Assembly (NCBI GenBank): GCA_025529335.1
Contig: JAMYHX010000004.1
Span: forward strand, 1-64,000
Direction: 5' to 3'
DNA: 64,000 nucleotides
DNA from: Rhizopus sp. PT2906
Taxonomy: Eukaryota; Mucoromycota; Mucoromycetes; Mucorales; Rhizopodaceae
The notes under the pieces are model-generated. The model had not been told where the DNA came from. It was given only the letters and a program-made list of their open reading frames with translations, and did no database searches. This document shows, one piece after another, positions 11,673-23,690 of this stretch. Position 1 is the stretch's first letter. Each line of letters begins with the position of its first letter. A program made the position numbers and the translations under genes.

Positions 11673-12101
11673 ATGCTGAATTATTCAAAAAATACATCTA
11701 GTTGCTCTTCAACAAAATCACACGACTCAATCTGGCGTAAAGTAGGAAAACTCTTTCATCCAAAGTGCAAGTCATCTTCCAGCAGCACCTCCAGCTCTTC
11801 CACACATTCATCTAGTTTTTCTCATCGAGGAAACGAAAGCAGCTCGACATTGTCCACAATGAAAAGCGGAGAATTCGATAGTCAGTCTTCACACACTAAA
11901 AGACAAAGAAAACAATATGTTTATCAAGAAGAACCATCACAGTTGATTATACCACCATTCAGTCCAACCTATCTCAAAGCTAACGAGTTTCCTTACTCAA
12001 ATTTTTATGTAAAGCTACCAGATGGAAGGTGGATGGTTCGATATAGAGATGGCAATCGTGATATTTTGCGTACAGACTTTGTGGAAGGTTACTTGATCTG
12101 A
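11673..12101 (+). CDS. Serine-rich small protein, lineage-specific hypothetical
   Basis: Single exon, 142 aa from the Met at 11673. A TATATAAATA box ends only 3 nt before this ATG, so the mRNA may start elsewhere; an in-frame Met at 11625 is an alternative, with another TATAAATA at about 11600. The first half is low-complexity serine (runs at about residues 30-50). The second half looks folded: PTYLKANEFPYSNFYVKLPDGRWMVRYRDGNRDILRTDFVEGYL, with DGRWMVRYRDGNRD suggesting a small beta-sheet domain. I do not recognise the family. Confidence 0.6.
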   Translation: MLNYSKNTSSCSSTKSHDSIWRKVGKLFHPKCKSSSSSTSSSSTHSSSFSHRGNESSSTLSTMKSGEFDSQSSHTKRQRKQYVYQEEPSQLIIPPFSPTYLKANEFPYSNFYVKLPDGRWMVRYRDGNRDILRTDFVEGYLI

Positions 12102-15100
12102 AAAAACTAACAGGTGGTTTTGTGAAATAAGGGACTTGTTGCTATGTAAGAAACACGTACGCACAAACACCCCTTAACTTTGTACAGTATTTTATACCTC
12201 TGAATATGTTCTTAAACCCCTCCCCCTTCCCTTTTTTTCAAAAGCTCTCTCCTTAACTGAAATTCCTTATACCAAACATGATCTAGCATCTATTCTTTTA
12301 TCATTTATATATACTTATTGCAATGATGACTTCTTTTATTTATTTGTAAATCTCCCCCTTTTATTTATTTTGCAAAAACAATAATAAAATTAATATGTTT
12401 ATAATACAATAATGCTTCCCAAAACCGAGGACTGAATCTGGCTTGTGCGAGGTGAAGAACAAAAAAAAAAAGCTGAGCGGCAATTTAAATTACACAAAAG
12501 TTACGTAAACCCTTGGCCTAAACTGAGTAATGTCTGTTTCTCTATAGATCAAAAAAAAAATTTGACATTTTTAATATATTCTGTTTTTCCGAAACATCCG
12601 AGACATTAGCATTAAGCTCGTGGTTCATGACGGCAATTAGAAATACCAAGGGTTGCTATTTGATCCTTTGTCAGCAATTATTTTAAACTCTCCGATGTAA
12701 AAATTATGTTTATTCAAAAACAAAGAAAACAATAAGAGTCGTTGTTTTGGCAGCTGTAGGGCTTAGCTTAATGACGACAGCCGTCATAACAACAAGGAGA
12801 AACAATTAAACCTCGTTTTCTATTGACTCTTTTACGGCTTCATTGCATTGTTTGATGAAGTGAAACAATGGGGCAATATTATTAATAATCATCACAGTTC
12901 TAGAGCTCTGATTCAAGTTTAAAGGCAGTTACGTTTTCCGCTCTGTCTATGCAAATGAGCAGTTTTTCCGATGAACAAGAAAAGCTTATCTCATTGGGCC
13001 TGTTATGAAACGGTGCCTATTGAGAACTGGTCCGGGTATTCTCTCAGTTGTGCTTATTAATATTATTCAGATGGAAAAATTATGCTTTCTTTTTCCATTT
13101 GGATCAAAGCTCGTTTGTATGTCATCTTCTATTCACTATATCAAGAATTTTTCAATTCGGAAAAGCGGATATTATGGAAACTACATTTATATGACGCGTT
13201 TGAAATAAAATTAACCAAATTTAGAAAAATAAGTTGTAGAGATTGTGTCAAAATATTCGGAGAAACAGTTCGACCGTGTTAGCCGCAAATAACAACAACA
13301 ACAACAACAAAAAGACCAGGAAGCCGTGGTTGGTGAATTGTTCAGCAGTAATAATAAATAGAACACTAAGAAAACTCTTTTTGAATAAATAAATGCCAAG
13401 CAAGGAAATCTGTTGCTCAGCCTTTTCTGCGCATTTATTTTTTCTTTTTCTTATCCTTTCTTAAAGCGCCATTCTGCATCTATAAACCCAGGGATTCTTG
13501 TTGTATTACTTGCCTAACTTTTATGAGTTAAGAATGTATGTAATACCTATCGGCGCTTTACTTTACCACATGAATGATTTTGGTTAAGTAAACAAAAGGC
13601 ATAGCAGGCAGAATGTTCTTTTCCCTATTTATGTGTCATTTCCGCTTCTACATGGTTTATCATGTTGAGATTAAAACGGTATACTTGGTGTCACTCTCTT
13701 CTCTTGGCTTGATTTTACGGATCGATTGTTACGCACTGTTCACTCACGAGACTTTCTTTTTTAAGATTGCTGCATTTAAATTAACTTTTTTTGGGATTGT
13801 CAAAAGCGATGTTTTTCCCCCTTTCTTTGTTTGAGGAGATCAATATCCAAAAGATGGATACTTAATGACACATGTAAAACGTTATGGGATGTATAGTCAT
13901 TAGGAGATGCCGAGAGAAGGAAAAAAAAAAAAGAAAAAGAAAAGTGTGCTGCTTGAAATAGTAGTATTGGGGAAAGATAGTTGCGATGGATACTGCTAAC
14001 ATTATTCGATAATATATACTTTTTTCATCTGTGCAGCTACCTTTTGCCATACCACTGGAACCTTATTTACATTGGAACTTATAATACCATCAGGAGCACT
14101 CCATATCCAGATCTATATCAACTTAGGGTACATTAGGGGTATGCATTTAATCACTGATAGAAATACCAAGATGATAATATGTCATTATGATTATATGCTC
14201 ATTTAATCAATGAAAGTAAGTTTTCATCAAGGCACGATAGTACCTTAATTTTTCAGTTGCAGACCTTTAGTCTTTAGATAAGATCTGTTTTTCCGTCATT
14301 TCAATTACACCAAACTTCATACAGATCAGTTATCTATGAATTGGTGAAATAGATAGGTTAGTACATATATATTAATAATCTTCTATCTTTGTTCAATCCA
14401 ATAAAACACTATACAGTCATTTGCCGCATCTAAACAATTGACACATGTAGTCGGGCTGGTGTTTTATATATACTGTTTAATCATAAGCCATCATACATAT
14501 TTACTAACTGGCCGTAATCAAAGTTTTAGATTTTAATTTCAAAGGCAACAGCAAGGCTACATAACTGTTCCTTGGTTGTTGTGTACAAAATAAGCTTAGA
14601 ATTTCATTATTATTTAATTCCTTTTTCATGAAGGTTTATATTGACAACACAGAAACGGGAGCTGAACCTTACAATATTATGTAAATATGATTGTACAGTG
14701 ATAAGAACAAGAAAAGGAGAAGCTTAAAAGGAACACAATGTTACTTTGTGAAGATGACTACTTGATATTATATAAAAGGATACATTCATCAATGTACTGC
14801 TATTTAATATTTTGGGAAGAACGTTTATAAATTTATATGCATAAAAAATCAAAAATGCATGTAGTAGTGCTCCTTATTGAGCCTTCAGGACCATTGGCTT
14901 TTTTTTCCCCCTCTTTATCTCTTTCGTTGCTCTTTACAATGTCCTGAGTGACTTAATGATGGAAACTGCAGGCCAACTCAATTGGAAGTCCAGCCGAGTA
15001 GTCCCTTAATTCGTCCTGTTGGTCTTGATATTTGTATAGTGTAGTTTGACCTTAGGGATTTAGTTTGGGGTTACCTGGCTAAATTTCTCTGGCGTGTAGT

Positions 15101-15232
15101 TGGGGTTGCCTGCTGCATCACACGTTTTTGGGGTCAGACGCCTTCTTACATTATTTTTTCAATAGATTCTTTCTAAGGATATCTTTTTTAGCAGCTGCTT
15201 TACATACTATTTAAATAATTTGGTTAAGAAAA
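12102..15232. other. Gene-poor AT-rich stretch, no supportable gene
   Basis: Only short, low-quality ORFs occur here. There are pyrimidine tracts, a CAA-type microsatellite (about 13293-13311) and scattered A/T runs. I found no recognisable protein motif, tRNA or rRNA. It probably consists of old transposon remains and 3' flank of the preceding gene. Confidence 0.5.
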
Positions 15233-15620
15233 GGTGAACACTACATGTATCAGAAAATAAGCTAATGTTACAAGGGTTCCCTGTGATGTCGTCAACAAAC
15301 CTTTTCAATGTGAAGCATCACGTTAAACTTGTCCAGGAATAAACATCTTTTCATGTTCCTTGATGTAGGATAAAAAGTTATATTTTAAGAAATATGGCTA
15401 TTGCTGTATATTAATGTTTTTATGTTGTCAGTTTGATCAATAAAGAACCAAGATCAATCACGCGTAATTATGGCATATTCGCATTTTACATCAATGATAT
15501 CCCACAGGACAGCCTTAACTTAGATAGACACTTTGGTATTGTGACGTTGTATAGTATAGAAGAAGAAGCGCTCTTAGCATTAGCCTTCTCGTGGATCTCC
15601 TCGTGCGCTTAGTGTTCACC
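15233..15620. mobile_element. TIR element copy I (MITE-like), degenerate
   Basis: A 388-bp element bounded by a perfect 11-bp inverted repeat, GGTGAACACTA ... TAGTGTTCACC. Its interior shares landmarks with copies II and III: TTTTATGTTGTCAG-TTTGATCAATAAAG, CACGCGTAATTATG and GACTTTGGTATTGTGACG. It contains no ORF, so it is a non-autonomous element. I could not identify a convincing target-site duplication. It is the most diverged of the four copies. Confidence 0.7.
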
Positions 15621-15745
15621 GTAAAAAAGCAGTTTAATTGATACAGTCAAACATAACTTGGTTCCCTACTTCATAAAATTGAAGCCAACGTTGTGTTGTT
15701 TTCTTTTATAAACTTGTTTATTTCTCAATATTTTAATAAGTATTC

Positions 15746-16250
15746 ATGTCTACTGAAAACCTATCAACCAAAGAGCACGGCCCTTATCAACCTCGCGAAG
15801 AAAGAAAGTAATGGAGTATTTATTACCTTAGAAAAGCGGGACATTCGTATGACGACATTGCAAACATAGTCGAAATGCCAAAGTCGACAGTGCAAAGCAC
15901 TGTGGATAGAATAAAGAAGACTGGATCATCTCTATCAACCAAGCCAAAATGCAGAACCCATAAAATCAATGAGGGATCCCAGAGACTGCTTACGAGGACC
16001 ATAAGGGATGATCCATTCGTAACATACGACCGTCTGAGATTAGAACTGCATAACGTTGATATAGAGGTCTGTAGACAGACTGTTATCAGCAGTTTGAAGA
16101 GGATGGAGTATGGTTTTTTCTTTTCTGCTCATAAACCTGCGTTGACAGAAAAGCACATGAAGAAAAGGCTTCGATGGGCCCAGGAACATGTCAATTGGAC
16201 GGTTGAACAGTGATCTAGCGTCATTTGAAGCGCAGGATCCAGGTACTTGA
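15746..16250 (+). pseudogene. Tc1/mariner-type transposase relic (N-terminal half)
   Basis: In one frame the region reads MSTENLSTKEHGPYQ ... stop ... YYLRKAGHSYDDIANIVE, then MPKSTVQSTVDRIKKTGSS and TEKHMKKRLRWAQEHVNWT. These are the helix-turn-helix, linker and pre-DDE segment of Tc1-like transposases (family pattern LTxxHRxxRLxWAxxHxxWT). An in-frame TAA lies near 15809. After EQ, two positions that should be Trp (WSSVIWSDES in the family) read TGA. The DDE catalytic region is missing. It is not enclosed by the neighbouring TIR copies I and II, which lie on either side. Confidence 0.8.
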
Positions 16251-16661
16251 TAAAAGCGCTTAGAGTGATTAAATATTAACAAACAGTAAATATAGAAAGA
16301 AGTATCAACATCTACCCATTGAAAGTATGTCACTACTGTTCAGTTGGTGATGCAGTCAGAGTGAGATTATTTTTATCTGCTCAAGAACTTCAAATTAATG
16401 ATACTCGAATAGATCTGGAATCGAGACGTGAATGCAGCAAAAAATATTCGGTCAATTTTGACAAACTATATTTCATCTAACTACGACATTCAATCAAGAT
16501 CAGAGTCGCTTCAGAGAGACACAAGCTGTGCAGGACCTTTAAAGCAGGTCATCCAGCCTTTTCATTAGGCCTAGTAATTTAGTAAGTGGAAAAATGAACC
16601 AAAAAAAGGGACGTAACTAATATCATTTTCAGGGCATGCGCCTAAAATTACTTGACAAGAA

Positions 16662-17072
16662 AGGCCAACACTACACGCACCAGAAAATGCACCAGAAAAT
16701 AGGCTAATACTACGGGCGCTTCCTTGGGGCGCTACTTATGTTGTCACTATACAACGTCACGTAATCAAAGTCTAATCTAAGGCTTGTTCAGTTCACTCTG
16801 ATATAAAACGTGTGTTTATCATAATTGCACGTTAGCTAAATGGTCTTTGTTGATCAACTGACAACATAAAACTAGAATAAATAACAACATTTCTTTTTTT
16901 ATCTCTTTCTTTCTGAAAAGAAGCAAACCAAGATCTTTTATAAGCTCATGTTTAGCTTGACGCTACATATTGAAAAGCTTTGTTGGATTACACCATAAGT
17001 AATGGATAGAGGTAGCGCCTGTAGTATTAGTCTAATTTCTAGTGCATCTTCTGGTGCATGTAGTGTTTCCCT
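16662..17072. mobile_element. TIR element copy II (MITE-like)
   Basis: About 411 bp with imperfect inverted termini of about 58 bp. The left end begins AGGCCAACACTACACGCACC and the reverse complement of the right end begins AGGGAAACACTACATGCACC; both continue with CAGAA(A/G)ATGCAC, then a TAGxCTAATACTAC block. The interior (AAGATCTTTTATAAGCTCATG, GACAACATAAAACTAG) matches copy III in opposite orientation. It has no transposase ORF. The Met of the downstream 17002 ORF lies inside it. Confidence 0.85.
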
Positions 17073-17772
17073 CATTAAATACAAGTTTTACAGATCAGAA
17101 TACCATTCACAAACTAGTAAGGTATTGAAAGCGAATGGTTTAGTAAATGTAAATGAAAAGGATATTCGTTTGGACTTCATATTTACGAACTCAACTGGGA
17201 TTCAAGATGTGTTTTTCTGTGAGAACGAGCCTACTATCAAAATATCGAACAAAGACAAACATAAAGCTGACTATTTAAGAGAAAGCGCACTCCGCCATTG
17301 GTCTAGTCTCCTTCTTTACGAAGAATGCACCTAGCATTTATGCACTTTGTCATGCTATTTCAGCAAGCTAAATCTGCGAATAATGGGTACTAAGCTTGTA
17401 AATGGAATTATAATCCATGCTTGCCTTAAAGAAATAGATATCCCTCTATCAGATAACAATGGCGCTGGGATCGTTGATTATTTGACTGCCGTCATTTCTT
17501 TGGCTGTAAGTAGAAAATATTTGTTTAATTTATCTATAATATATTAACAACCGGTTACTTTTCTACAGAGGATGGTTACTTCGAACTTTGAAGCTATCCA
17601 GCTAATGATACAGACTGCACAACAAGACAATATGACATTTTTGGCGAAGCCAGCTACATCAAACATCTGCTACAGAGAGGGTTCTCCTACATCGGAAGGT
17701 AACAACATTACTGACACAGACTCAGAATCTTACTCTGTAGAACTGGGTTGGGAAGAGGAAGAAAAAGGTTGA
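17073..17772 (+). pseudogene. Broken accessory gene next to TIR copy II
   Basis: Reading frame 1 runs from the TIR element to a TAG at 17332, then continues in the same frame (LSCYFSKLNLRIMGTKLVNG) to a phase-0 intron with good sites (17506-17568, GTAAGT ... CTACAG), and on to a stop at 17772. Segments such as DVFFCENEPTIKISNKDKHK and ADYLRESALRHWSSLL look like genuine coding sequence and resemble Mucorales accessory hypotheticals that I cannot name. The product has an acidic C-terminal tail (ELGWEEEEKG). The 5' end seems replaced by the TIR element. The intact intron suggests recent inactivation. Confidence 0.55.
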
Positions 17773-18379
17773 GAATAATGGAAAAGATTGAGAGCAACTT
17801 TACGGAGCTTGCCAAAAAGGCTAATGAGATGTATGTGTTGTCTTGGAAATATATTGTTTTTGGTGATAAGCAGCCCCAAATAGGGTTATGGCTTTCATTT
17901 TTCGTTTGAATAAATTGGATTTGATTTATCAGGTTATTTAACTTCAAGATTAAACGAATATTAGGTATGCATAAAAAATGAGGTCCCAGGAGCAGCTCAT
18001 GTGATGTACATTACTCTTTAAATCAGTAATGTGATATTATACGTAAATAATCAAGTACTATAGTATTCCGAGTGAATAATTAATATACAATAGCGGTAGT
18101 AGTAGTAGTGGTATAGCCTTGATTGTTCAAGGTTGTTGTTGAGAAAATATGTGAGCCAAAAGCTGAGACCAGATCTTTGAAAGTGTTATATCTATCAAAA
18201 AGCATATAAATAGAGAGAAATATTTAATTTATCTCTTAGACTTTAAAATAGTTATATTTTGGATACATTTCTGTTTCTTATTTAGTCTTTTTAATATGAC
18301 TACAAGATGTCTATTATAATGTACCAAACGAAACGGTCCAAAATGACTTATACAACACTGTCAGTTTGGAATGGCATTG

Positions 18380-18840
18380 TTGGGGACAGCCAAAAAGAAG
18401 AAAGATAGCAGCTCAAAACTATCACCTGTTAAAGTGTCTAATTTCAAGGTTGAGAGATCCTATCATGCTATACTACTTTCACCTGTCTCTGCGTCGCTTG
18501 GACGTATATACCCAATTGCTTTGCTGCAGCTAATGTACTCATACACTTTTCAATCTTCAGATCGAAAAACCTAACCTTGTCCTGGACAGTATAGCGCACA
18601 TATCCACGTTTTACATTTGCCTCTTTCATACGAATATCATCCTCTTTTGGCTTTTCGATCAGCATTGGGAAAGCGTATCAAGATTCACTGGAGGTCGTAC
18701 TGTCCAAGTATTCACTATGTGTCGCAATCGTCTCAACAATAAACTCGTTCTAATCAACAATATACTCAGTGAGCTCAGGGCCGCCATTCTCATCAACGAC
18801 ATTTTCATGTCCATCTTCAAAAATATTGTACTCATGTCAA
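18380..18840 (-). pseudogene. Decayed Tc1-like transposase N terminus
   Basis: Minus-strand frame: EYNIFEDGHENVVDENGG ... stop ... NEFIVETIATHSEYLD ... stop ... MLIEKPKEDDIRMKEANVK, then RYTVQDKVRFFDLKIEKCM and AAAKQLGIYVQATQRQVK. The last part is a recruitment-type helix-turn-helix (VRFFDLK-ek-x-SaxxAAKqLGIxxxTAqRWVK in relatives). The recognition-helix Trp has become Gln, and two in-frame stops precede it. No catalytic domain follows; the sequence dissolves into stops toward 18380. Confidence 0.6.
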
Positions 18841-19106
18841 ATGTTAAATGTTGAAGAATTGAAGAATAAAAAATTACACCCAGAAGAGAAAAGGTCTACA
18901 TTTTATATTTTTTTCGAGTGCAAAGAAATCATTGTGGCACGAAATCATTTTCAAATGCAAGCGACACGGTTTCTAAAAATACGATTTCCATTTCTAAAAA
19001 TGCAAAAATGACTTTGATTGGCTAACGGCATCGATTTTGATTGATCAGCGACATTGCTTGTTGGAATGATTGTATCATGTTGTCTAATGTACACGAAATA
19101 AATGCT

Positions 19107-20773
19107 TTATTTAACAATAGTGGCAGAACCAGATTTAGTAAACAGCATATCTAAAGCGGCCATTGTTTCAATCAAGTCCTTTTGTAATTGAATCTCCTGC
19201 TTCACCTTTACTGTCAAACGAGATAAAAGGTCATCGATGAGTGGTGATTGCCCAAAGACACGAGTATAACAATCTACATATGCAAAATGAGTAAAATGGT
19301 ATTCCACTTGGTTGTTCTATATTTACCAATAACAGCTTCTGATACATCCACTAATAAATTAGTATATCTAGGATGATGTATATTTCTAATCAAGAAACGC
19401 ATAAGTGGTTCCAGTGAGACATCATCACGACCTGTAATTGCTGCCTTAAGACCATCACGATGAATCAATTCTTGCAACACGGCAGCTACAACAGGTGGTG
19501 AATTGAAGTTTGTTTTCAGCACTTCATCTAGCGCATTAGCGTACTGGAACGCTTTGATAAACTGGTCATATTTTCTCAACTTTTGTCTCTTTGTACTTTC
19601 CACCACAAAATCATCATTTGCAGGTGCATTGGATTGTCCACGCATAAAGTACTTGTACGTTCCACCTTTAATATAATCTTGATGTTGCTTTTTGAGTGCC
19701 TTTTCTGATGCCTTGATCTGTCTTTGACGAATAGATAATAGCCCGTTAGCCATACCAGCCGCCAGATGGGTATCATCAGGTGAAAGACCAACGCTCAAGA
19801 TGGGCGCAGGATATTTCACACTGTGAACGACTTTATAATCTTGTACGTCAAAGATTTTTACATGATGATCTAATGAACCTGTCACTAATCTCGAAGCAGC
19901 ACCATCAAAGCACATGCTTGTCACTGTCTTTTGGAAATTGGACAGAGTGTGCATGCATCGTCCACCACTGAGCAAGTCCCACACTTTGACAGTAGGCCCA
20001 CCAGATGAGATGACAGCACCTCCATTAGGATACATCAAGAGTGATTCTACAGGTGCTCCATGGTCCATCGTCATCACACTCTCAGGTTGTCTCATATCCC
20101 ACAATTTTACTGTCTGATCGTAAGATCCACTGATCACCAAATTCGGGTTTTCCTGACTAACCACGCCTGCTCGAACATAATCTTCATGTTCATCAAATAT
20201 GTTGATGTGGTCTCCTGTTGGAATATCCCATATACGCACTGTTTTGTCATCAGAGGCAGATAGAATATTTGCTTTATTGATCGTAAAGTGAGTGACTTGT
20301 GTTGGCCTAAATAAATATTAGCAAGGACAGAATTAAACAAAAAACAAGTAATTACATTTCATGTCCTTTAAAGGATCTCAATATAGCTCTATATCCAACA
20401 TCAAACATTTGAATCAGACCAGTGGCATCACCAGCGACGATCAATTTACCATCTTGACGAAAACTTCCAGAGTAAGCAATATCTTTAAAGCGAGATATGG
20501 TCTTTTTAGGTTGATGCGTTTTTGAAGAATACACCTGAACACGTGTTGAAGAAGTTACTGCAAAGTCGTATGGTGAGACGGGTGAAAAGTTGATGGAGGT
20601 GACGCTTGCATACTCTTTAATGACAATAGGCGACTGGTTGTAAAAAGTCAATACATATTCAAATTATACACAAAAGGGTTTACCTTGAAACGTTTCCAAT
20701 ATCTTGCTTCTGCCGTCTTTTTTGACGTTTGTATTTTTGGTTGTTTCTTTATGATTGTCTTTTTGTAATCCAT
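19107..20773 (-). CDS. UTP15: U3 snoRNP WD40 protein Utp15
   Basis: Exon 1 (20773-20684) encodes MDYKKTIIKK ... ARYWKRFK. A GTAAAC...CCAG intron joins it to SPIVIKEYASVTSINFSP, the Utp15 N-terminal signature. WD blades follow across two further exons (KGHEMPTQVTHFTINKA, SGSYDQTVKLWDMR, SSGGPTVKVWDL, TGSLDHHVKIFD). The C-terminal Utp15 domain includes YKYFMRGQ and AFQYANALDEVL. The last exon ends with LFTKSGSATIVK and the stop at 19107. Length is near 520 aa, as expected. Utp15 belongs to the t-UTP/UtpA complex of the small-subunit processome in the nucleolus. It sits as a conserved gene inside transposon-rich DNA. Confidence 0.93.
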
Positions 20774-20931
20774 CTGATTCTAGTCTATTACAGGTAAAAA
20801 AATGCGCTATTATAAAAAAAGCTCTGTGAGGGAAGCTTTCAGATGAATTTAAAGAAAACAAGTCACGGATAAAGAACGCCACAGGAACTATGTTTATTTT
20901 CAAAAAAAGGGGAGGGGATTACGTTCATGCG

Positions 20932-21588
20932 TTATTTACGATGCTGAATGATTTGTGATATTAGCTGCGTTCTTTCGTTATTGAGCATTTCGTTTAGTTT
21001 AGCTTGAATATTAGGATCTTGTGAATAATTACGACTTGTTCTTCTATCTGGTATGCTATACAGCACATGCTTTGGATCATTATTGCCGCTCTGATTTTGT
21101 GAAGAAGGTTGCCAGCTTGCAGATCTGGTCAAGGAAGATCCATTGACATCTATATTAGGAAAAAGACGAGCAGAGCATGATCGTCTTTTATAATCCGTTT
21201 GAATCGTTTTATTGATTGCATCGGCACTTGGAAGAGGACTATTGCCATAAATCTGAGAGTAGTAGCGACTTTGATGACGGGAAGGTATTTTGATTTCAGA
21301 TGATGAGCCATTGTGCGATGCTGAGTACTGGGGTATCTTTGATTCGAAAGAGCACTCTTGAAAAGACACAGGTGAAGGTGATAGCGATAGTTGTGTATCT
21401 GCATGCTCTGGAAGTACAGATATAAACAGTCTATGTTTTCTCTCTTTAGTCTCCTCTTCGTAATCCTCAGTCTCTAGTTTATTACTATCCTCATTATCTG
21501 TGTTGTGATGAAAGATCCAGGATAGAAAGGATGGCTTTGGTTTATCGATTTTTAGCTTTGAATATGGTTTGATAGGCTGAGAAGACAT
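20932..21588 (-). CDS. Serine-rich hypothetical protein
   Basis: Open frame of 218 aa, starting MSSQPIKPYSKLKIDKPKPS, with an early FLSWIFHH segment, a central Ser/Pro- and Arg-rich low-complexity region with many possible phosphosites (RRSCSARLF, LTRSASWQP, RRTSRNYS), and a helical C terminus (LNEMLNNERTQLISQIIQ). No domain recognised. An alternative model starts at 21790 (MRTSANKGQLLIKDNL ... IYNWL) and splices from GTAAAT to the acceptor TTCTCAG inside the present start region, joining in phase before PIKPYSK. That would add about 25 residues and lose MSSQ. Which start is used is open. Confidence 0.55.
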   Translation of the reverse strand: MSSQPIKPYSKLKIDKPKPSFLSWIFHHNTDNEDSNKLETEDYEEETKERKHRLFISVLPEHADTQLSLSPSPVSFQECSFESKIPQYSASHNGSSSEIKIPSRHQSRYYSQIYGNSPLPSADAINKTIQTDYKRRSCSARLFPNIDVNGSSLTRSASWQPSSQNQSGNNDPKHVLYSIPDRRTSRNYSQDPNIQAKLNEMLNNERTQLISQIIQHRK

Positions 21589-21985
21589 GGAAAGACTGAT
21601 ATTTGTTTACAAAATAAATAAAAAAGAAGAAAAAAAAAAAGAACAAGAGGGTAAAAAGGTACAGCTTGAGTCTACAGTGGTTATTTTTATCTAAAGAAAG
21701 ACCTAAATTTACCAGCCAATTGTAGATATGTTGTGCGTCGTACAAATTATCCTTTATTAAAAGCTGCCCTTTGTTTGCTGAGGTGCGCATAGTGCCAGTT
21801 TATAATCTTATTGAGCATTCTATTTTATTCCAGTGCTTCCACCCTCACTTGAAAATATTGGTCGGTTCTTAAAAAACAATTGGTCACTTTTTTGAACTCA
21901 ATTGGTCATTTTTTTGAGACCCACTCGATTCCATTCAACCTTTGTCTTTTTCAAACAAAGCTTGGAGAAAGGGATTGTGCACAAA

Positions 21986-22158
21986 ATGTCTTTTCCTTGT
22001 GTCGAACCCAATTGCACAGGAACTTTCAGAACACAAGCGCAGCTCAACAAACATAAATATGATCATCATACTTTACAAATTACAGTTACAATTCAAAACA
22101 GTAAGACTCTTGAATGCATATTCATTTTTTTTCTGAAATTTAATTTTTAGCCTCATAA
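21986..22158 (+). pseudogene. C2H2 zinc-finger fragment
   Basis: MSFPCVEPNCTGTFRTQAQ then LNKHKYDHH forms one C2H2 finger (C-x4-C-x12-H-x3/4-H). A plausible intron (22101-22150, GTAAGA ... TTTTTAG) leads at once to TCA TAA, so the product would be only about 40 aa with a single finger. It is either a truncated copy of a larger zinc-finger gene or a genuine microprotein. The following 22.1-23.7 kb does not continue it. Confidence 0.45.
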
Positions 22159-23690
22159 ACGACGGATACATTCTAAATGTTTTCTCCAAACAGTTTGCCA
22201 CATCGCATGACGTTGGTAACCGTTTGTTTGCTTGTTATTTCCATTGCATATTATCTATATCACTTGCTGAAGAAATAAATACTATACCATGTAAAACCGA
22301 ACAGGGAGGACATTAAAAGGGGTAGATCCAGAAAAGGAATATATTTGTAGATCACTAATTTAAGCGCAGTACAACAAAATATGGGGTTACCGTCATTTGA
22401 CCGCCCGAAAACAGGCAATCAGCCTGATCGGACATTAATAGAAGGGCTTGAGAAACACTAAAAATGAAAGCGACATTGAGAAGAACATTAACTCTGATAT
22501 AAATAAATACAAAGATTTGTTCTTTTTTTTTTTTAGGTAACCTTTGTTTGATACAATGTATCAGTTAATCTATTTTTTTTTTTACGACGATCCTTTTTAG
22601 GGACTGTTTAAAACGGAGCCACAAAGATGATAGTCAGGTCATAAGCAATAGACTTATTGATCACAAATAGCTGCGCATGATAGTAAGAAGAAGAAATGTT
22701 ATATATTCAGAAATATATGATATATTCAATTGAATTTAGAAAGTATTTAATACTTGGCATTGTATATGAATGATTCGATTGACTAAACTATCTAACGATA
22801 ACCTGATAAAAGGGAGGGAATAACTGCATAAGAAGCATCGATGAACGTGAGTACATACTCTTTTAAAGGAATTAAATTATGTAAAAGGCATTCAGAGTCA
22901 TTTGTTTGCTTGCATAAGGAACACAATGTGAACGAGTACAGCTCAGCCTATGTAATACTTGGTAGCATCATTATTTGTTGATCCAAAATAAGCATATATC
23001 TTAGTCACATGTGAAAAGAAGCAGATATGAACGTGTTTTCATATTTGCAAGTATAGATTTGACCACAATTCCAATGCATCTAATAAAAAAAAAGGCCAAG
23101 GAGATACTTGCATAAACCTTTTCCATCACAAAGCTTCTTTTTATACACTAACTTGGTTTTTTTTTTGTAAAAGCAGTGTAAATAAGTTACCATTGATTTG
23201 TCAAGAAGATACAGCATAATTAACAGATTCTCAAACAAGGCATAGAAATAACCAAACAAAAAAGACATAGTCAAGTAATAATGTAGATTTTCCGTCAATT
23301 TGAGGATAAATGCCCTTATAACTCAACATTAGCAAATAAGAATACGTCAGACATTATAAATAAAGAGTTATTTATATTTCTTCTTCTTTTAATCTACAAC
23401 ATTTATTGATTGTTAATAATAAACTCTTCGTTGTTTTATAAGGAAACAGCTACTGTATACAAAGCAAATATTATCAAGCAGAAACACAGGATGTCTAACG
23501 CGCCCATCCTTATAACTAGGTTCGATTTGTTTCTGCGCAGTCAGCCTTCTCATGACGACTGTGAGTCAGATATAAATATTTCAGACTTGAGTCTGATACA
23601 AGTTTCCTGAATGAATACCAAAACAATCTGTTATATTCATGCTTAGTGGATCAACTATTAACCACAGATGAAACAATAGCTGGCAATTGT
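22159..23690. other. AT-rich intergenic DNA, nothing recognised
   Basis: No ORF with protein-like character, tRNA or TIR copy was recognised. Several A/T homopolymers occur. The ORF at 23410-23610 lacks recognisable motifs and may belong to the transposase relic that follows. Confidence 0.45.

Noticed and set aside
13005..13834. Short plus-strand ORFs in the 12-15 kb stretch.
   Set aside because: No recognisable motif, splice partners or codon bias; consistent with random AT-rich sequence.
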